A stretch of DNA of 64,000 nt from Halolactibacillus miurensis (GTDB lineage Bacteria > Bacillota > Bacilli > Bacillales > Amphibacillaceae). The translations under genes and the position numbers were made by a program. The notes under the pieces are model-generated. The model ran no database searches and was not told where the DNA came from. It saw only the letters and a list, made by a program, of their open reading frames with translations. Of this stretch, positions 7,849 to 17,385 are shown one piece after another. The stretch lies in contig NZ_FPAI01000001.1 of the NCBI RefSeq assembly GCF_900116255.1, forward strand, positions 124,001-188,000, written 5' to 3'. Within the stretch, counting starts at the first letter, position 1; the number at the start of each line of letters is the position of its first letter.

Positions 7849-8697
7849 ATGATCGTTTTACGTGTGTTTAATAATAATGCAGTCGTTGTAGAATTTGAAA
7901 AAGATAGCGGTGATAAAACTGAAGCTGTGGTGATAGGACCAGGATTAGGTTTTAAGAAAAAAACGGGTGATCCAATTGATCCGCAGTATGTTGAAAAAAT
8001 ATACTATGTTCAATCTGAGTTGCAGAATCGATTCTTGAATATCCTAAACTCCACTAAAGAGGAACACTTATACATTGCTGATACGGTACTTTCAGAAGCA
8101 GAAAAATTGGGCTACGAAAAAACAACAGTAGGAATAGTAGCGCTAACAGAGCATATCAGTTTTGCTATAGAAAGATATTTGAATAATATAACTTTACCAA
8201 ATTTAATGTTGAATGAGATACAGTCTTTTTATCCTAAAGAATACGAAATTGGCGAATGGGCAGTTAATTATATTTACAAAAAATTGAGTTTGAACTTAGG
8301 TCAAGATGAAGCCGGGTATATCACACTTCATATATTAAATTCCATGATGAACCACAATACCAAGGACACTGTAGACTTACTTAAATTTGTAAGCGGAACG
8401 CTTGAGCTAATTGAAAGATTTTATGATATAAATTTTGAAAATAATTTATTTGATAAGAACCGCTTAGTGACACACTTAAAGTTTTTAGCTCAAAGAATGT
8501 TTTTAAACAAGGTAGAAGGAAGAAAAGATGTTGAAGATTTATACAATTACTTAATTAACAGTAATGAAAAGCATAGAGAATTTGCACCAAAATTTCTTAA
8601 ATATGCTGAAGATACTTACAATATTAAACTTGATAAAGGTGAGATTGTTTACATTTTAATTCATATTACAAAATTTATCAAAAATGATCGGAGCTGA
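7849..8697 (+). CDS. LicT/SacT-type transcriptional antiterminator (BglG family)
   Basis: A 282-residue protein with the standard order: RNA-binding CAT domain (residues 1-57; VFNNNAVVVE), PRD1 (about 65-170) and PRD2 (about 175-282). Conserved PRD histidines are visible in ALTEHISFAIERY, ITLHILNSMM, LVTHLKFLAQRM and LIHITKFI; in this family their phosphorylation by PTS proteins sets activity. When active, the protein binds RAT RNA and prevents the leader terminator from forming. The gene lies inside the operon whose leader carries such a terminator, so autogenous positive control is likely. Confidence 0.93.
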   Translation: MIVLRVFNNNAVVVEFEKDSGDKTEAVVIGPGLGFKKKTGDPIDPQYVEKIYYVQSELQNRFLNILNSTKEEHLYIADTVLSEAEKLGYEKTTVGIVALTEHISFAIERYLNNITLPNLMLNEIQSFYPKEYEIGEWAVNYIYKKLSLNLGQDEAGYITLHILNSMMNHNTKDTVDLLKFVSGTLELIERFYDINFENNLFDKNRLVTHLKFLAQRMFLNKVEGRKDVEDLYNYLINSNEKHREFAPKFLKYAEDTYNIKLDKGEIVYILIHITKFIKNDRS

Positions 8698-8702
8698 AAA
8701 AG

Positions 8703-10271
8703 ATGAAGGCTAAAATTTATGGTAGCTTAGAAAAAGTATCAAAAACAATGGTACAACCTTTAATGTATCTTTCTGTTATAGGTATTATCATGGTTTTTGG
8801 TGTGTTAATCACGAATGATGCAGTAAAAGGAGTTTTACCTTTCTTGAATTGGGGTCCTATCCAGTTATTTGGTAACCTTATCTATGCTGGGATGATGTCT
8901 ATTATTAACAATCTATCAGCCCTCTTTACCATTGGTATTGCAGGAGCGCTTGCTAAAAAAGATAAGCATCATGCGGTCATTATTGCGTTTATTTCATACA
9001 TGATTTACTTGACTGCCAATAATGTCTCTTTAGAATCATTCGGTAAATTAGCCGAGCAAGATTCTATGTTAGGTCTTTATGGAACGGGTCAGAACACTGT
9101 TCTAGGAATGCAAGTACTAGATACTGGTGTGTTTAGTGGGATTATATTAGGCTTTATTGTTGGATATATATTTAATAAAACCTCAAATAAAACATTTAAG
9201 AAAACGTGGTTACAAATGTGGAGTGGCACAAGATGGTCAATGGTTTGGATGGCATTTGTATCAATTGCCGTTGGTTTTATCACAGTTCTTGTATGGCCTC
9301 CGATTCAAAATGTTATTGAAAGTTTAACAAGTGTTATTTCTGATACAGGTAATTTTGGTTTATTCTTATATGGTTTTTCAGAGAGAATTTTAATTCCTAC
9401 GGGTTTGCATCATTTAATTTATACACCGTTCCAGTTCTCCGCTCTAGGTGGTTCGATTCAAATGGGAGGAGAAACAATTTCGGGAGCATATCCAATATTC
9501 ATGGCTGAAATGAGTAATCCTGCGATAACGGAATTCTCTGATACAATTCGATGGATGCAAATCGCGTTTACTAAAACATTTGGCTATATCGGTATTGCAG
9601 CAGCATTTATAAAAACTGCGAAACCAGAGAATAAGAATAAAATTAAAGGGATGTTAATCCCGTTAGTTATTACTTCTTTTTTAGTATCAATTACAGAGCC
9701 AATTGATTTTCTTTTTGTTTTTGCTGCACCAGTATTGTTTTTAGTTCATGCTGTAATTGCTGGATCGTTTATGGTTATCTTAAATATCTTTAATATACGA
9801 GCAGCAACGAATGGTTTAAGTAGTATTATCTTAAATATTGCACTAGGACCTGAAATGACAAAATGGCCATTATTAATTGCTTTAGGAATTGCTCAAATAA
9901 TTATATATTATTTCCTATTTACGTTCTTAATTAAAAAATTTAATTTTAAAACACCAGGTAGAGAAGATAAAAAGGTAAGTAATGAAGAAAAGAATAACGA
10001 GGTTGATTCTGACTTTAATATGAGAGCGCCATCAGAAGACACAAATATACTTGCTGTTATTGAAGGTTTGGGAGGGAAAGAGAATATTAATTCAGTGGAT
10101 AACTGTTTTACTCGGTTAAGAGTAAATATTAAAGATGTAGATAAAGTTGACAAAGACAAAATAAATGAAGTGGAAAACAGCGGTATAGTTGTAAAAGATA
10201 AAGACATTCAAATAATACTAGGTTTAAGCGTTGGAGAAGTAACAGAAAAAGTGAAAAACGCATTAAATTAA
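8703..10271 (+). CDS. PTS alpha-glucoside transporter EIICB
   Basis: A 522-residue EIICB of the glucose family: membrane EIIC domain (residues 1-415, about ten segments) with SERILIPTGLHHLIYTPFQF and the GITEP-like ITEPIDFLFVF motif, a charged linker, then an EIIB domain (440-522) with the phosphorylated cysteine C468 in NCFTRLR. No EIIA domain is fused, matching the separate EIIA gene upstream. The neighbouring GH4 enzyme indicates an alpha-glucoside such as maltose as substrate (GlvC/MalP type). Start is six bases after the antiterminator gene, with GGAGCTG before it. Confidence 0.92.
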   Translation: MKAKIYGSLEKVSKTMVQPLMYLSVIGIIMVFGVLITNDAVKGVLPFLNWGPIQLFGNLIYAGMMSIINNLSALFTIGIAGALAKKDKHHAVIIAFISYMIYLTANNVSLESFGKLAEQDSMLGLYGTGQNTVLGMQVLDTGVFSGIILGFIVGYIFNKTSNKTFKKTWLQMWSGTRWSMVWMAFVSIAVGFITVLVWPPIQNVIESLTSVISDTGNFGLFLYGFSERILIPTGLHHLIYTPFQFSALGGSIQMGGETISGAYPIFMAEMSNPAITEFSDTIRWMQIAFTKTFGYIGIAAAFIKTAKPENKNKIKGMLIPLVITSFLVSITEPIDFLFVFAAPVLFLVHAVIAGSFMVILNIFNIRAATNGLSSIILNIALGPEMTKWPLLIALGIAQIIIYYFLFTFLIKKFNFKTPGREDKKVSNEEKNNEVDSDFNMRAPSEDTNILAVIEGLGGKENINSVDNCFTRLRVNIKDVDKVDKDKINEVENSGIVVKDKDIQIILGLSVGEVTEKVKNALN

Positions 10272-10289
10272 TTGGAGAGGTGAGACATA

Positions 10290-11651
10290 ATGAAGAAAAA
10301 TAAAATTTGTCTAGTTGGCGGAGGAAGTACATTTACACCGGGAATTGTAAAGTCTATTGTAGAGAGAAGTGAAGACTTAAATTTAGAAGAAGTTGTTTTA
10401 TATGATATTGATGAAGAAAGACAAAAGAAAGTATCGGTTATAGTAGAATGGATTTTAAGAAAGCAATTAAAAAGTAATGTAACACTTACAGTGACAACAG
10501 ATGCGGAACAAGCATTTACAGGAGCTAAGTTTATCTTTGCTCAGATGCGAGTTGGTGGTTATAAAATGCGAGAACAAGATGAGAAAATTCCATTAAGCTT
10601 TGGTTGTGTTGGGCAAGAAACATGTGGAGCCGGAGGACTTGCCTATGGACTTAGAACCATTGGTCCTATGATTGAACTAATAGATCAAGTAGAAAAGTAT
10701 GCTTTAGCAGACCATTGGATTCTAAACTATTCTAACCCTGCAGCAATTGTATCTGAGGCATGTAGAAAAATACGACCAAAGGCAAGAATCATAAATGTAT
10801 GCGATATGCCAATTGCAATAATTGATATGATCGCAGGTTCATTAAACATTACTGATACATCAGAGATTAAGTATGACTATTTTGGGTTAAATCATTTTGG
10901 TTGGTTTACGTCAATTACTTATCGTGATCGTGATTTGTTAGAAGAAATTAAAAATTATGTAAATGAACATAAAATATTATTACCGCCTCAATACATTGAA
11001 CGGTTAAAAGAGAATAGAGCGACAGGTGACCGTCATGCAGTTAGTAGTTGGATACATGTATGGGAATCGGTATATACAATGTTACAGGCCTTCCCAGATT
11101 ATTTACCTAATACTTACTTGACGTATTACTTATTACAAAAGGAAACTGTTGAACATCAGAATCCTGACCTAACAAGAGCAAATGAAGTAATGAATACCCG
11201 AGAAAAAGCATTATTTGAGGGTGTGGATAAATATTTGTCAACAGGAGAGGTTGATGAAAGTTCATTCCATGCAGGTTCTCACGGAGATTGGATAAGTGAT
11301 TTAGCTGTTGCGCTTCTCAATGACACGAAAACTAGATTTTTAGTGATCACAGAAAATAAAGGAGCTATACCAAATATGCCTTATGATGCAATGGTGGAAG
11401 TACCTGCATATGTCGGGAAAAACGGCCCGGAAGTTATTGCGCAAGAACCAGTTCCGCTATTTTATCAAGGATTAATGATGCAACAGTTAAATTCAGAAAA
11501 GTTAATTGTGGAAGCGTATATCGAAAATAGCTATGAAAAAGCTCTACAATCATTTAGTTTAAATAAAACTATACCAAGCATTAATGTTGCGCGGTTAGTG
11601 TTAGAAGCACTAATTAAAGAGAATGAATCATATTGGCCTGATTTAAATTAA
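10290..11651 (+). CDS. 6-phospho-alpha-glucosidase, GH4 family
   Basis: A 453-residue GH4 enzyme. The NAD-binding loop [11 protein letters not shown] lies at residues 7-17; the metal-binding motif is CDMP (C171) and the second ligand H202 is in GLNHFGW, the same positions as in Bacillus subtilis GlvA. In GH4, CDMP marks 6-phospho-alpha-glucosidases, while CNVP/CNIP marks beta enzymes. The reaction uses NAD+ and Mn2+ and proceeds by oxidation at C3 and elimination. It cleaves the phosphorylated alpha-glucoside delivered by the EIICB just upstream, giving glucose and glucose-6-phosphate. Length is normal. Confidence 0.93.
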   Translation: MKKNKICLVGGGSTFTPGIVKSIVERSEDLNLEEVVLYDIDEERQKKVSVIVEWILRKQLKSNVTLTVTTDAEQAFTGAKFIFAQMRVGGYKMREQDEKIPLSFGCVGQETCGAGGLAYGLRTIGPMIELIDQVEKYALADHWILNYSNPAAIVSEACRKIRPKARIINVCDMPIAIIDMIAGSLNITDTSEIKYDYFGLNHFGWFTSITYRDRDLLEEIKNYVNEHKILLPPQYIERLKENRATGDRHAVSSWIHVWESVYTMLQAFPDYLPNTYLTYYLLQKETVEHQNPDLTRANEVMNTREKALFEGVDKYLSTGEVDESSFHAGSHGDWISDLAVALLNDTKTRFLVITENKGAIPNMPYDAMVEVPAYVGKNGPEVIAQEPVPLFYQGLMMQQLNSEKLIVEAYIENSYEKALQSFSLNKTIPSINVARLVLEALIKENESYWPDLN

Positions 11652-11753
11652 GTGATATCTTAATTAGAAAAAAATACAGTTTTTATACAATGTTGTGAAA
11701 ATGTTTTACTTGAGAGCTTAGTGGAAAACAAAAACAATATGAAACAAAAGAAA

Positions 11754-11805
11754 GCACCACCGAATTGGAATGTTTAGCTAAATTACAATTTAGTGGTGTG
11801 TTTTT
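11754..11805 (+). terminator. Terminator after the first PTS operon
   Basis: Outer arms GCACCAC and GTGGTGT enclose an AT-rich inner stem (AATTG...CAATT) and are followed by TTTTTA. It lies between the convergent GH4 gene and mannoside operon and probably serves the PTS operon. The rest of the 229-base gap shows nothing recognisable. Confidence 0.65.
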
Positions 11806-11880
11806 ATCTTTGTTATTAAATTTAACTTGCGCTATAAAATTACAAACAGATATTATTTACCTAATACCGTCATGTTAAAA

Positions 11881-13974
11881 TTACTGGATAATTTCATTTG
11901 TTTTCCATTTAAATGACAGATGATAAGTCATGTCACCTTCATACCATGCCGGGAAATTTGTCCCCCAGATGTTATTAAATAGGTTGATAAACAAACCATC
12001 ATTTAAGTTCGGTAACGTATTATCAAAATTTAATAATGTGCGACGCCCCATTGACATGAGGGGAGCATCTTTTGATATTAAGTCAAATTGACCCTCATAA
12101 CCTGTATAAGTCATGCCTTCATCAGACAAAATATGCATATTTCGATTGCCATTCTCTATAACATTAAGAGGATTAACGGGATAATTCATCTTATGAATAA
12201 CCCACCGTGTAGGGTTTGCTACATGAATACTTGTTTCTAACCAGTAGCCCTCTGGCATCCGATTGGCTTTTTTATTTTGCCACTGGTAACTCAAATCTAT
12301 TTGATGATTTTGTAAATCAACACGATAAACCAAGATGTTTTTGTTAGGTAAGCCCCATTTTTTTACATCATCTTCACGATAAGATAAATCGAACGTTATG
12401 TCGATCTGCTTGCCATGAACTTTCATGCCAGCATCTATAATAAAAGGTTTTATAATTTCATGCCTTATTTCTTTGAAAGCTTCAATCCCACGGCGACCAA
12501 AATCGCCCATAGCCCAACTCGTAGTCCAACGATTTAGCCGACTGTACTGACTAAAAAACGTTGAATAATTGCTAAAATCGAAAGGTTCATAAGATAAACC
12601 ACCAAATTCTTTACCTTCATCAATTAATTGATAACCGTCAATGATGAGTTCGGATAGACCGCCGGTTTGACTGAAGGTAAAAGAGACATTATCGAAGTTA
12701 TAAGGCATTCCAGGTGTGATTTTTGGTTGTTTTTCAACAATAGGCATGTTCTTTTGTTCTAATAGATAGGCACGTGCATCTTTTTGAAGGTCTTCTGGTA
12801 GTGTTTGCAAGCCCTCTTCTAAATAATGCCGTTGCTCTTGCCAGGATGCTTCATAAATACTATACCTGCGACGATCAGCCATTGAAGTCCAGTCAATGTC
12901 AGTTCTTATATAAGACATTAAATCTGCAAAATCCATCGTGTTACGATCGTGATTAAAGGTAACCAAATCTTTCTTGCGTGCAGTTTCAAAGTCATCTAAG
13001 AGGAAATTGCGATACTCAGGTAAATATACATTACCGTTTACCCCCCAAGTATGTTCTGCGACTAATAACAAATGAGCAGATAAATTTTTATATGCTTCTG
13101 AATCTCTATTCAATCTACCTGTTTTAAGCCATTTTGTGCGTAAACGAAGTAAAGCTTTATATTCAGCAATTTTCTTAGGATCGGCAGCTACTCCGTGGAT
13201 CCAAGAATCTGCGATTTCTTCCTCTATAACAGGGAGTGCATCTTTATATACCATTATCCCACGCGCAAATGCATCTAATGATGAGGGGATAATATCGTAT
13301 TCTGGATACTCTTTTTCTAACTTTGAGAATAACGCCTCAATTTCTTCCGTACTTTGAGGCGGTCCCATATTATCGTGACTATGAGCAAAATAAAGCGCGT
13401 CAGACCAGTCGTCGCGAGCAAAAACTTCTCCATAGTCAGTCGCGTAATGGACAATAACTTCTGAACCTTCAACCCCTCTCCAAACAAACATATTAGGGAC
13501 TTTAGGAATAGCTGAGCTGGCATTAACACCAATATGCATATAGTCAATGCCAGCTTTCTTCAAGTACGGTACCATACTAATCGTGTGACCAGGAATATCT
13601 GTCATTTTAGAAGCAATCGTCGTCTTATCAAATGCGCAGTCTAATTTTTGAGAGATAGATGTTGCATAATCCATCAATTCACCGTCCATTAATTCTGTAT
13701 GAATGGTAAATGGCAGGGCATGCCAATGTATGGTGCCTTTTTTAATGGCTTGCCGCATACGTTCTTTGTTTATCTCTGTTACATCAGGATGCTCCAAATA
13801 CAAATCGATCAGCCACGAACCAGTTGTCCAAGTGAATTTCTCTGGTATTATTTCACCAAGTTCAAGTGCTTTCGGAATAAAATCATATAAGTATTGATGA
13901 ACAACATTCTTTGCTAAATCAGTAAATCCGATATCTAAGTGCGTCTTATAAACAACATGTAAACGTTTCTGCAT
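11881..13974 (-). CDS. GH38-related glycosidase (DUF5054 type)
   Basis: A 697-residue protein. The N-terminus HVVYKTHLDIGFTD resembles the GH38 metal motif HTHxD, with H12 and D14 as likely zinc ligands; TDIPGHTISMVPYLKKAG corresponds to the nucleophile region of GH38, and AEHTWGVNGN to a later conserved block. It fits the DUF5054 group, distant relatives of class II alpha-mannosidases with few or no characterised members. It is last in a four-gene operon with another GH38-type protein, a ROK kinase and mannose-6-phosphate isomerase, so an alpha-mannoside substrate is likely. Linkage specificity cannot be read from sequence. There is no signal peptide, so it acts in the cytoplasm. Confidence 0.75.
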   Translation of the reverse strand: MQKRLHVVYKTHLDIGFTDLAKNVVHQYLYDFIPKALELGEIIPEKFTWTTGSWLIDLYLEHPDVTEINKERMRQAIKKGTIHWHALPFTIHTELMDGELMDYATSISQKLDCAFDKTTIASKMTDIPGHTISMVPYLKKAGIDYMHIGVNASSAIPKVPNMFVWRGVEGSEVIVHYATDYGEVFARDDWSDALYFAHSHDNMGPPQSTEEIEALFSKLEKEYPEYDIIPSSLDAFARGIMVYKDALPVIEEEIADSWIHGVAADPKKIAEYKALLRLRTKWLKTGRLNRDSEAYKNLSAHLLLVAEHTWGVNGNVYLPEYRNFLLDDFETARKKDLVTFNHDRNTMDFADLMSYIRTDIDWTSMADRRRYSIYEASWQEQRHYLEEGLQTLPEDLQKDARAYLLEQKNMPIVEKQPKITPGMPYNFDNVSFTFSQTGGLSELIIDGYQLIDEGKEFGGLSYEPFDFSNYSTFFSQYSRLNRWTTSWAMGDFGRRGIEAFKEIRHEIIKPFIIDAGMKVHGKQIDITFDLSYREDDVKKWGLPNKNILVYRVDLQNHQIDLSYQWQNKKANRMPEGYWLETSIHVANPTRWVIHKMNYPVNPLNVIENGNRNMHILSDEGMTYTGYEGQFDLISKDAPLMSMGRRTLLNFDNTLPNLNDGLFINLFNNIWGTNFPAWYEGDMTYHLSFKWKTNEIIQ

Positions 13975-13986
13975 ATTAGTTCCTTT

Positions 13987-16467
13987 CTAGAAAAGCATTT
14001 TTTCATTGTCATTTGGATTATAAGGAATCGTGATGACCCCTTCAATTAAATGGCGAGCGCTTTGAATAGGATGTTTAATATCTTTTTCTTTATCTCTGAT
14101 CAAGTAGAGAGCATAATCCAATTCATAAAAACCGGACAGATCAACTTTAAAGTTTGTTTCCCAGAAGTTATTCATAGCCCAAGAGTACAAAATTTCTTTG
14201 TTTTTCTCATGGCTATTTTCACAACTTAACTCAACTAATTGACTATCTAATGAACCCAATGTGACAAGGGGGGTGTCTTTCATTGAAACGAATAAATGCT
14301 TGTCTTGATTTTTAAAGATGGCGCCATTATCAAGAGAGTAAAAGCTTGTGTTTGACCCTGGTAATTGATCGATACCTGGTCGGAAAATCGTACCTGATTT
14401 TTCAAAAAAGCTGTCTGTTTTTTCTGGTTGTCCATAAGTAAATGGTAAGGCAACGTATAAATTTTCAGGTGCCCATGAGCATGTTTTTTGTAAACGAATG
14501 GTGATATCTATTTGTGGAGCGTGTTTATGGACTGTTAAAATCACATCGTATATGCCAGTCCCTTCAAGTTCATATTTTAATAGCAGGACCGCGAATAAAG
14601 GACCATCAGCCAATTGTTTAATGTTTACTAATTTTGACGTATAACGTTTAGTTGATGGCGCTTTACGGTTACGTCCCATGATACTTCGGATAGAATAAGG
14701 ATTAGAATCCTTAAACGAAGTCACTTCATAAACACCCATAAACGGGGCGTGTAACGCATCGGGATGAATCAGTTGTGCGCCTGTTTTTAAATCAATAATA
14801 GAGGAAATCCCCTTATGTTGATCAAGAGTAATATCTAAGTGATCTGTTTTAACACCATAAATAGAGACAGGGTGATTGTATCCTTCATACGGTGCAATGT
14901 CTTTAACTTGTTCGGCCCCGATATGGGCATGGTTATAATATTTTGCATTCATGTTGTTTTTGTTTTCTCGACGTCTTAAGTGAACGATCCGCTCTTCATT
15001 GGCCGCTAAATTGATGTTAAATGAAACTTTTTTCCCTCGAGAACTATCAGATACTTGAGATGTCAATACGTCGCCTGTTTGGCAGTCAACAACTTCAACG
15101 AAATTATCTAAAGAAGTATAGAAATATGAATCATCAACTGTTTGCCAATGTTGGACATAAATAGTTGCTAATGTTGTTACTTGTTCATCGTGTGGATTAA
15201 TCACTTTATAGAAATTTTCACGGTCTAACTGGTTAGCTTCCTCTCCGTATGTTTCCAAAATATCATCCAAGTGGTTAGAAATAATCCGATTTCCATTAAT
15301 GGCGTAGGACAACTTGCGTGTGTCTAGTAAGTTGACGAAAGCATCCCAAGGTTCTGATACAGACGAATGAAAGCCCCAAGTGTGCTCGGCATACATTAAT
15401 AAATGATCTTCTGCCTCTTTCAATTGCGTTGGGTTCGCCTTTAATCCCTTAGGATCTAATTTATTGACTAAGCGATATTTACGCTGGGCGTCACGGTATA
15501 ACTTCACACCTGCTGGAGTGGAAGATACACCATCTGCCCACCAGTCAGGCCAATCTCCGTAGTATGTAGGTATGTCTAATTCTTTACTACGTAAAATCTC
15601 AAAGAAATGGTTTAAGGTGACGAGTTCAACTTTAATATCATCTCCATACACCTTATTCCAGCGATGGATACCCTCCATCATACGCGGACTTGGTGGAGAA
15701 TTATCTGTGACAATGCCACTCATCATGACAGGACAAAAATCAAAAGGATAGTTTTCTTCTTCTAAAAGGTCAAAGTAACCAAAGATACGCTGTTTTGTGA
15801 CTTCGAATTGATCTTCCCAATCCTTCTCAGTAAACCCGTTTATATCGTATTGTTTACTTTGATCTGTATTTGGGGCAAATAAAAAGTCATTCCCAATTTG
15901 GTAGTGATCACCATTCCAAACTAAAACTTTTTCACCAGATTGCCCTTCCCAGTAAAAGGGCAGTTGCTTTTTGAATAGCGGGAACATACCATGGTGTGTG
16001 TGTAAACAAGAAAAGAAGTTACGCACGCCATTTTTATACATAATATCAACATACCCCCAAGAGAATCCATTGATATCTGCTGTCATGGCGGAATCAAATT
16101 TACGATTGAATTGGTTAACATAGTCTTTTGCAGTTGCGAATTTCTTATCTAACATGACAGGGTCAACTAGCTCAGTAAAGTTGAGGTATGTTAAAGAAAT
16201 ATCGATGAAGCCTTTTTCTACATACTTTTCAAATGCCGTTTTCTCTTCATCTGTAGCCTGTGCTAAAAATTGCTCCACTTGCCAATAGTTTTCACAAACA
16301 TATTTGTATCCCTCCCACTGAGGGGTTTTACCGGCTTCAAGATCATTTAAAAAGTGAATGACTTGTCGTATATAGTTAACATGATGACGCGATATTTTTT
16401 CTTGACGATCTGTGTAACCAATATCGGTATGAGAGTGATGAATTAAATACAATGTCTTTTGAGTCAT
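13987..16467 (-). CDS. GH38-type alpha-mannosidase-like protein
   Basis: An 826-residue protein with the GH38 N-terminal catalytic fold: LIHHSHTDIGYTD gives likely zinc ligands H13 and D15, TADINGFSWGYVDIMYKNGV holds the likely nucleophile aspartate, and LHTHHGMFP a further metal-site histidine. The second half (from about residue 470) is beta-rich as in the family. It has HxHTDIGYTD rather than the common HTHWDREW/HTHIDVAW, so it belongs to a divergent branch. It overlaps the ROK gene start-to-stop by 4 bases. No signal peptide; probably acts on imported mannosides in the cytoplasm. Confidence 0.82.
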   Translation of the reverse strand: MTQKTLYLIHHSHTDIGYTDRQEKISRHHVNYIRQVIHFLNDLEAGKTPQWEGYKYVCENYWQVEQFLAQATDEEKTAFEKYVEKGFIDISLTYLNFTELVDPVMLDKKFATAKDYVNQFNRKFDSAMTADINGFSWGYVDIMYKNGVRNFFSCLHTHHGMFPLFKKQLPFYWEGQSGEKVLVWNGDHYQIGNDFLFAPNTDQSKQYDINGFTEKDWEDQFEVTKQRIFGYFDLLEEENYPFDFCPVMMSGIVTDNSPPSPRMMEGIHRWNKVYGDDIKVELVTLNHFFEILRSKELDIPTYYGDWPDWWADGVSSTPAGVKLYRDAQRKYRLVNKLDPKGLKANPTQLKEAEDHLLMYAEHTWGFHSSVSEPWDAFVNLLDTRKLSYAINGNRIISNHLDDILETYGEEANQLDRENFYKVINPHDEQVTTLATIYVQHWQTVDDSYFYTSLDNFVEVVDCQTGDVLTSQVSDSSRGKKVSFNINLAANEERIVHLRRRENKNNMNAKYYNHAHIGAEQVKDIAPYEGYNHPVSIYGVKTDHLDITLDQHKGISSIIDLKTGAQLIHPDALHAPFMGVYEVTSFKDSNPYSIRSIMGRNRKAPSTKRYTSKLVNIKQLADGPLFAVLLLKYELEGTGIYDVILTVHKHAPQIDITIRLQKTCSWAPENLYVALPFTYGQPEKTDSFFEKSGTIFRPGIDQLPGSNTSFYSLDNGAIFKNQDKHLFVSMKDTPLVTLGSLDSQLVELSCENSHEKNKEILYSWAMNNFWETNFKVDLSGFYELDYALYLIRDKEKDIKHPIQSARHLIEGVITIPYNPNDNEKMLF

Positions 16468-17369
16468 AATGAATCTCCTTTATTTTTTAAAATAATGTGA
16501 TAAAGTCCGTATAGTGTTGCTGCTGTTGTATCTAGACTTCGCCTAACCACAGGGTAAGTAGTACCCCACTCCTTTAACATCGAATGTTTAAATAGGTCAA
16601 GGCTTTGGCTAATTTGCCCGCCGAAAACAACCTCATCTGGTTGGAATTCAGCTATAAAGGATGCGAGGCCTTCTCCAACGCATATCCCGAAGGTACTAAA
16701 AACGTCTCGAGCGAGAGTATCTCCTGAAAAAGCGTTGTTTGCTAATGCCTTACCATTAGTAAATGGATAATTTTTATCTAAAGCTATTTTCTTTAGACCA
16801 TTAATAGACAAGTGTTCATCAATGATGCCAGTTCTAAAGGGTATATCAAAAATCATCCCTGCAGAATTAAGTCCAAAACCAGATGTGACTACTTGATTAT
16901 CTGCAATGAAACTAGACCCACATCCAGTTCCAAGCGTTATATACATTCCTCGATTAATGTCGGATGTTTGGTGATACTCTCCTAAAGCAAAACAAGTCGC
17001 ATCGTTTTCGAAAATAATGGGAATGTTTATATAACCCTCATCAAATAGCCAACTTTCAATTCTTCGACGCAAATTCACGTTATAAATGGCTTCATACTTT
17101 CGTAGGCCTGTCATTAGACTTACTCCATTTAGGTAATCAAACGGACCTGGAAAAGCAAAGCCAATACCGCTAAAGTGGTAATCGTGTTTAAAACGATGAA
17201 TAAAATCTAAAATGATTGAACGGAAATGATCTAGAATAACCTCGCTGGATTGATCAGATAGCGAAGGGAAATGCACATGGTGTTCTAATAGTAATGCCTT
17301 GTCTTGTGTAAGGGCGTTTATTTTTATTTCAGTTCCTCCGACATCAAGTAATAAATAATAATGTTTCAT
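16464..17369 (-). CDS. ROK family sugar kinase, probably for mannose
   Basis: A 301-residue ROK protein with the phosphate loop LLLDVGGTEIKINAL at the N-terminus, FENDATCFALGEY with the probable catalytic aspartate, and GTGCGSSFIADN. The usual ROK zinc motif CxCGxxGCxE is missing. There is no HTH, so it is a kinase and not a repressor. Lying between GH38-type genes and mannose-6-phosphate isomerase, it probably phosphorylates mannose released by the glycosidases; this is inferred from context. Confidence 0.82.
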   Translation of the reverse strand: MKHYYLLLDVGGTEIKINALTQDKALLLEHHVHFPSLSDQSSEVILDHFRSIILDFIHRFKHDYHFSGIGFAFPGPFDYLNGVSLMTGLRKYEAIYNVNLRRRIESWLFDEGYINIPIIFENDATCFALGEYHQTSDINRGMYITLGTGCGSSFIADNQVVTSGFGLNSAGMIFDIPFRTGIIDEHLSINGLKKIALDKNYPFTNGKALANNAFSGDTLARDVFSTFGICVGEGLASFIAEFQPDEVVFGGQISQSLDLFKHSMLKEWGTTYPVVRRSLDTTAATLYGLYHIILKNKGDSL

Positions 17370-17385
17370 TGTTGTTCTCCCATCA

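Noticed and set aside
13136-13357. Plus-strand reading frame of 73 codons inside the DUF5054-type gene
   Set aside because: It lies wholly opposite a well-supported gene, has no ribosome site and no family pattern; it is a shadow frame.
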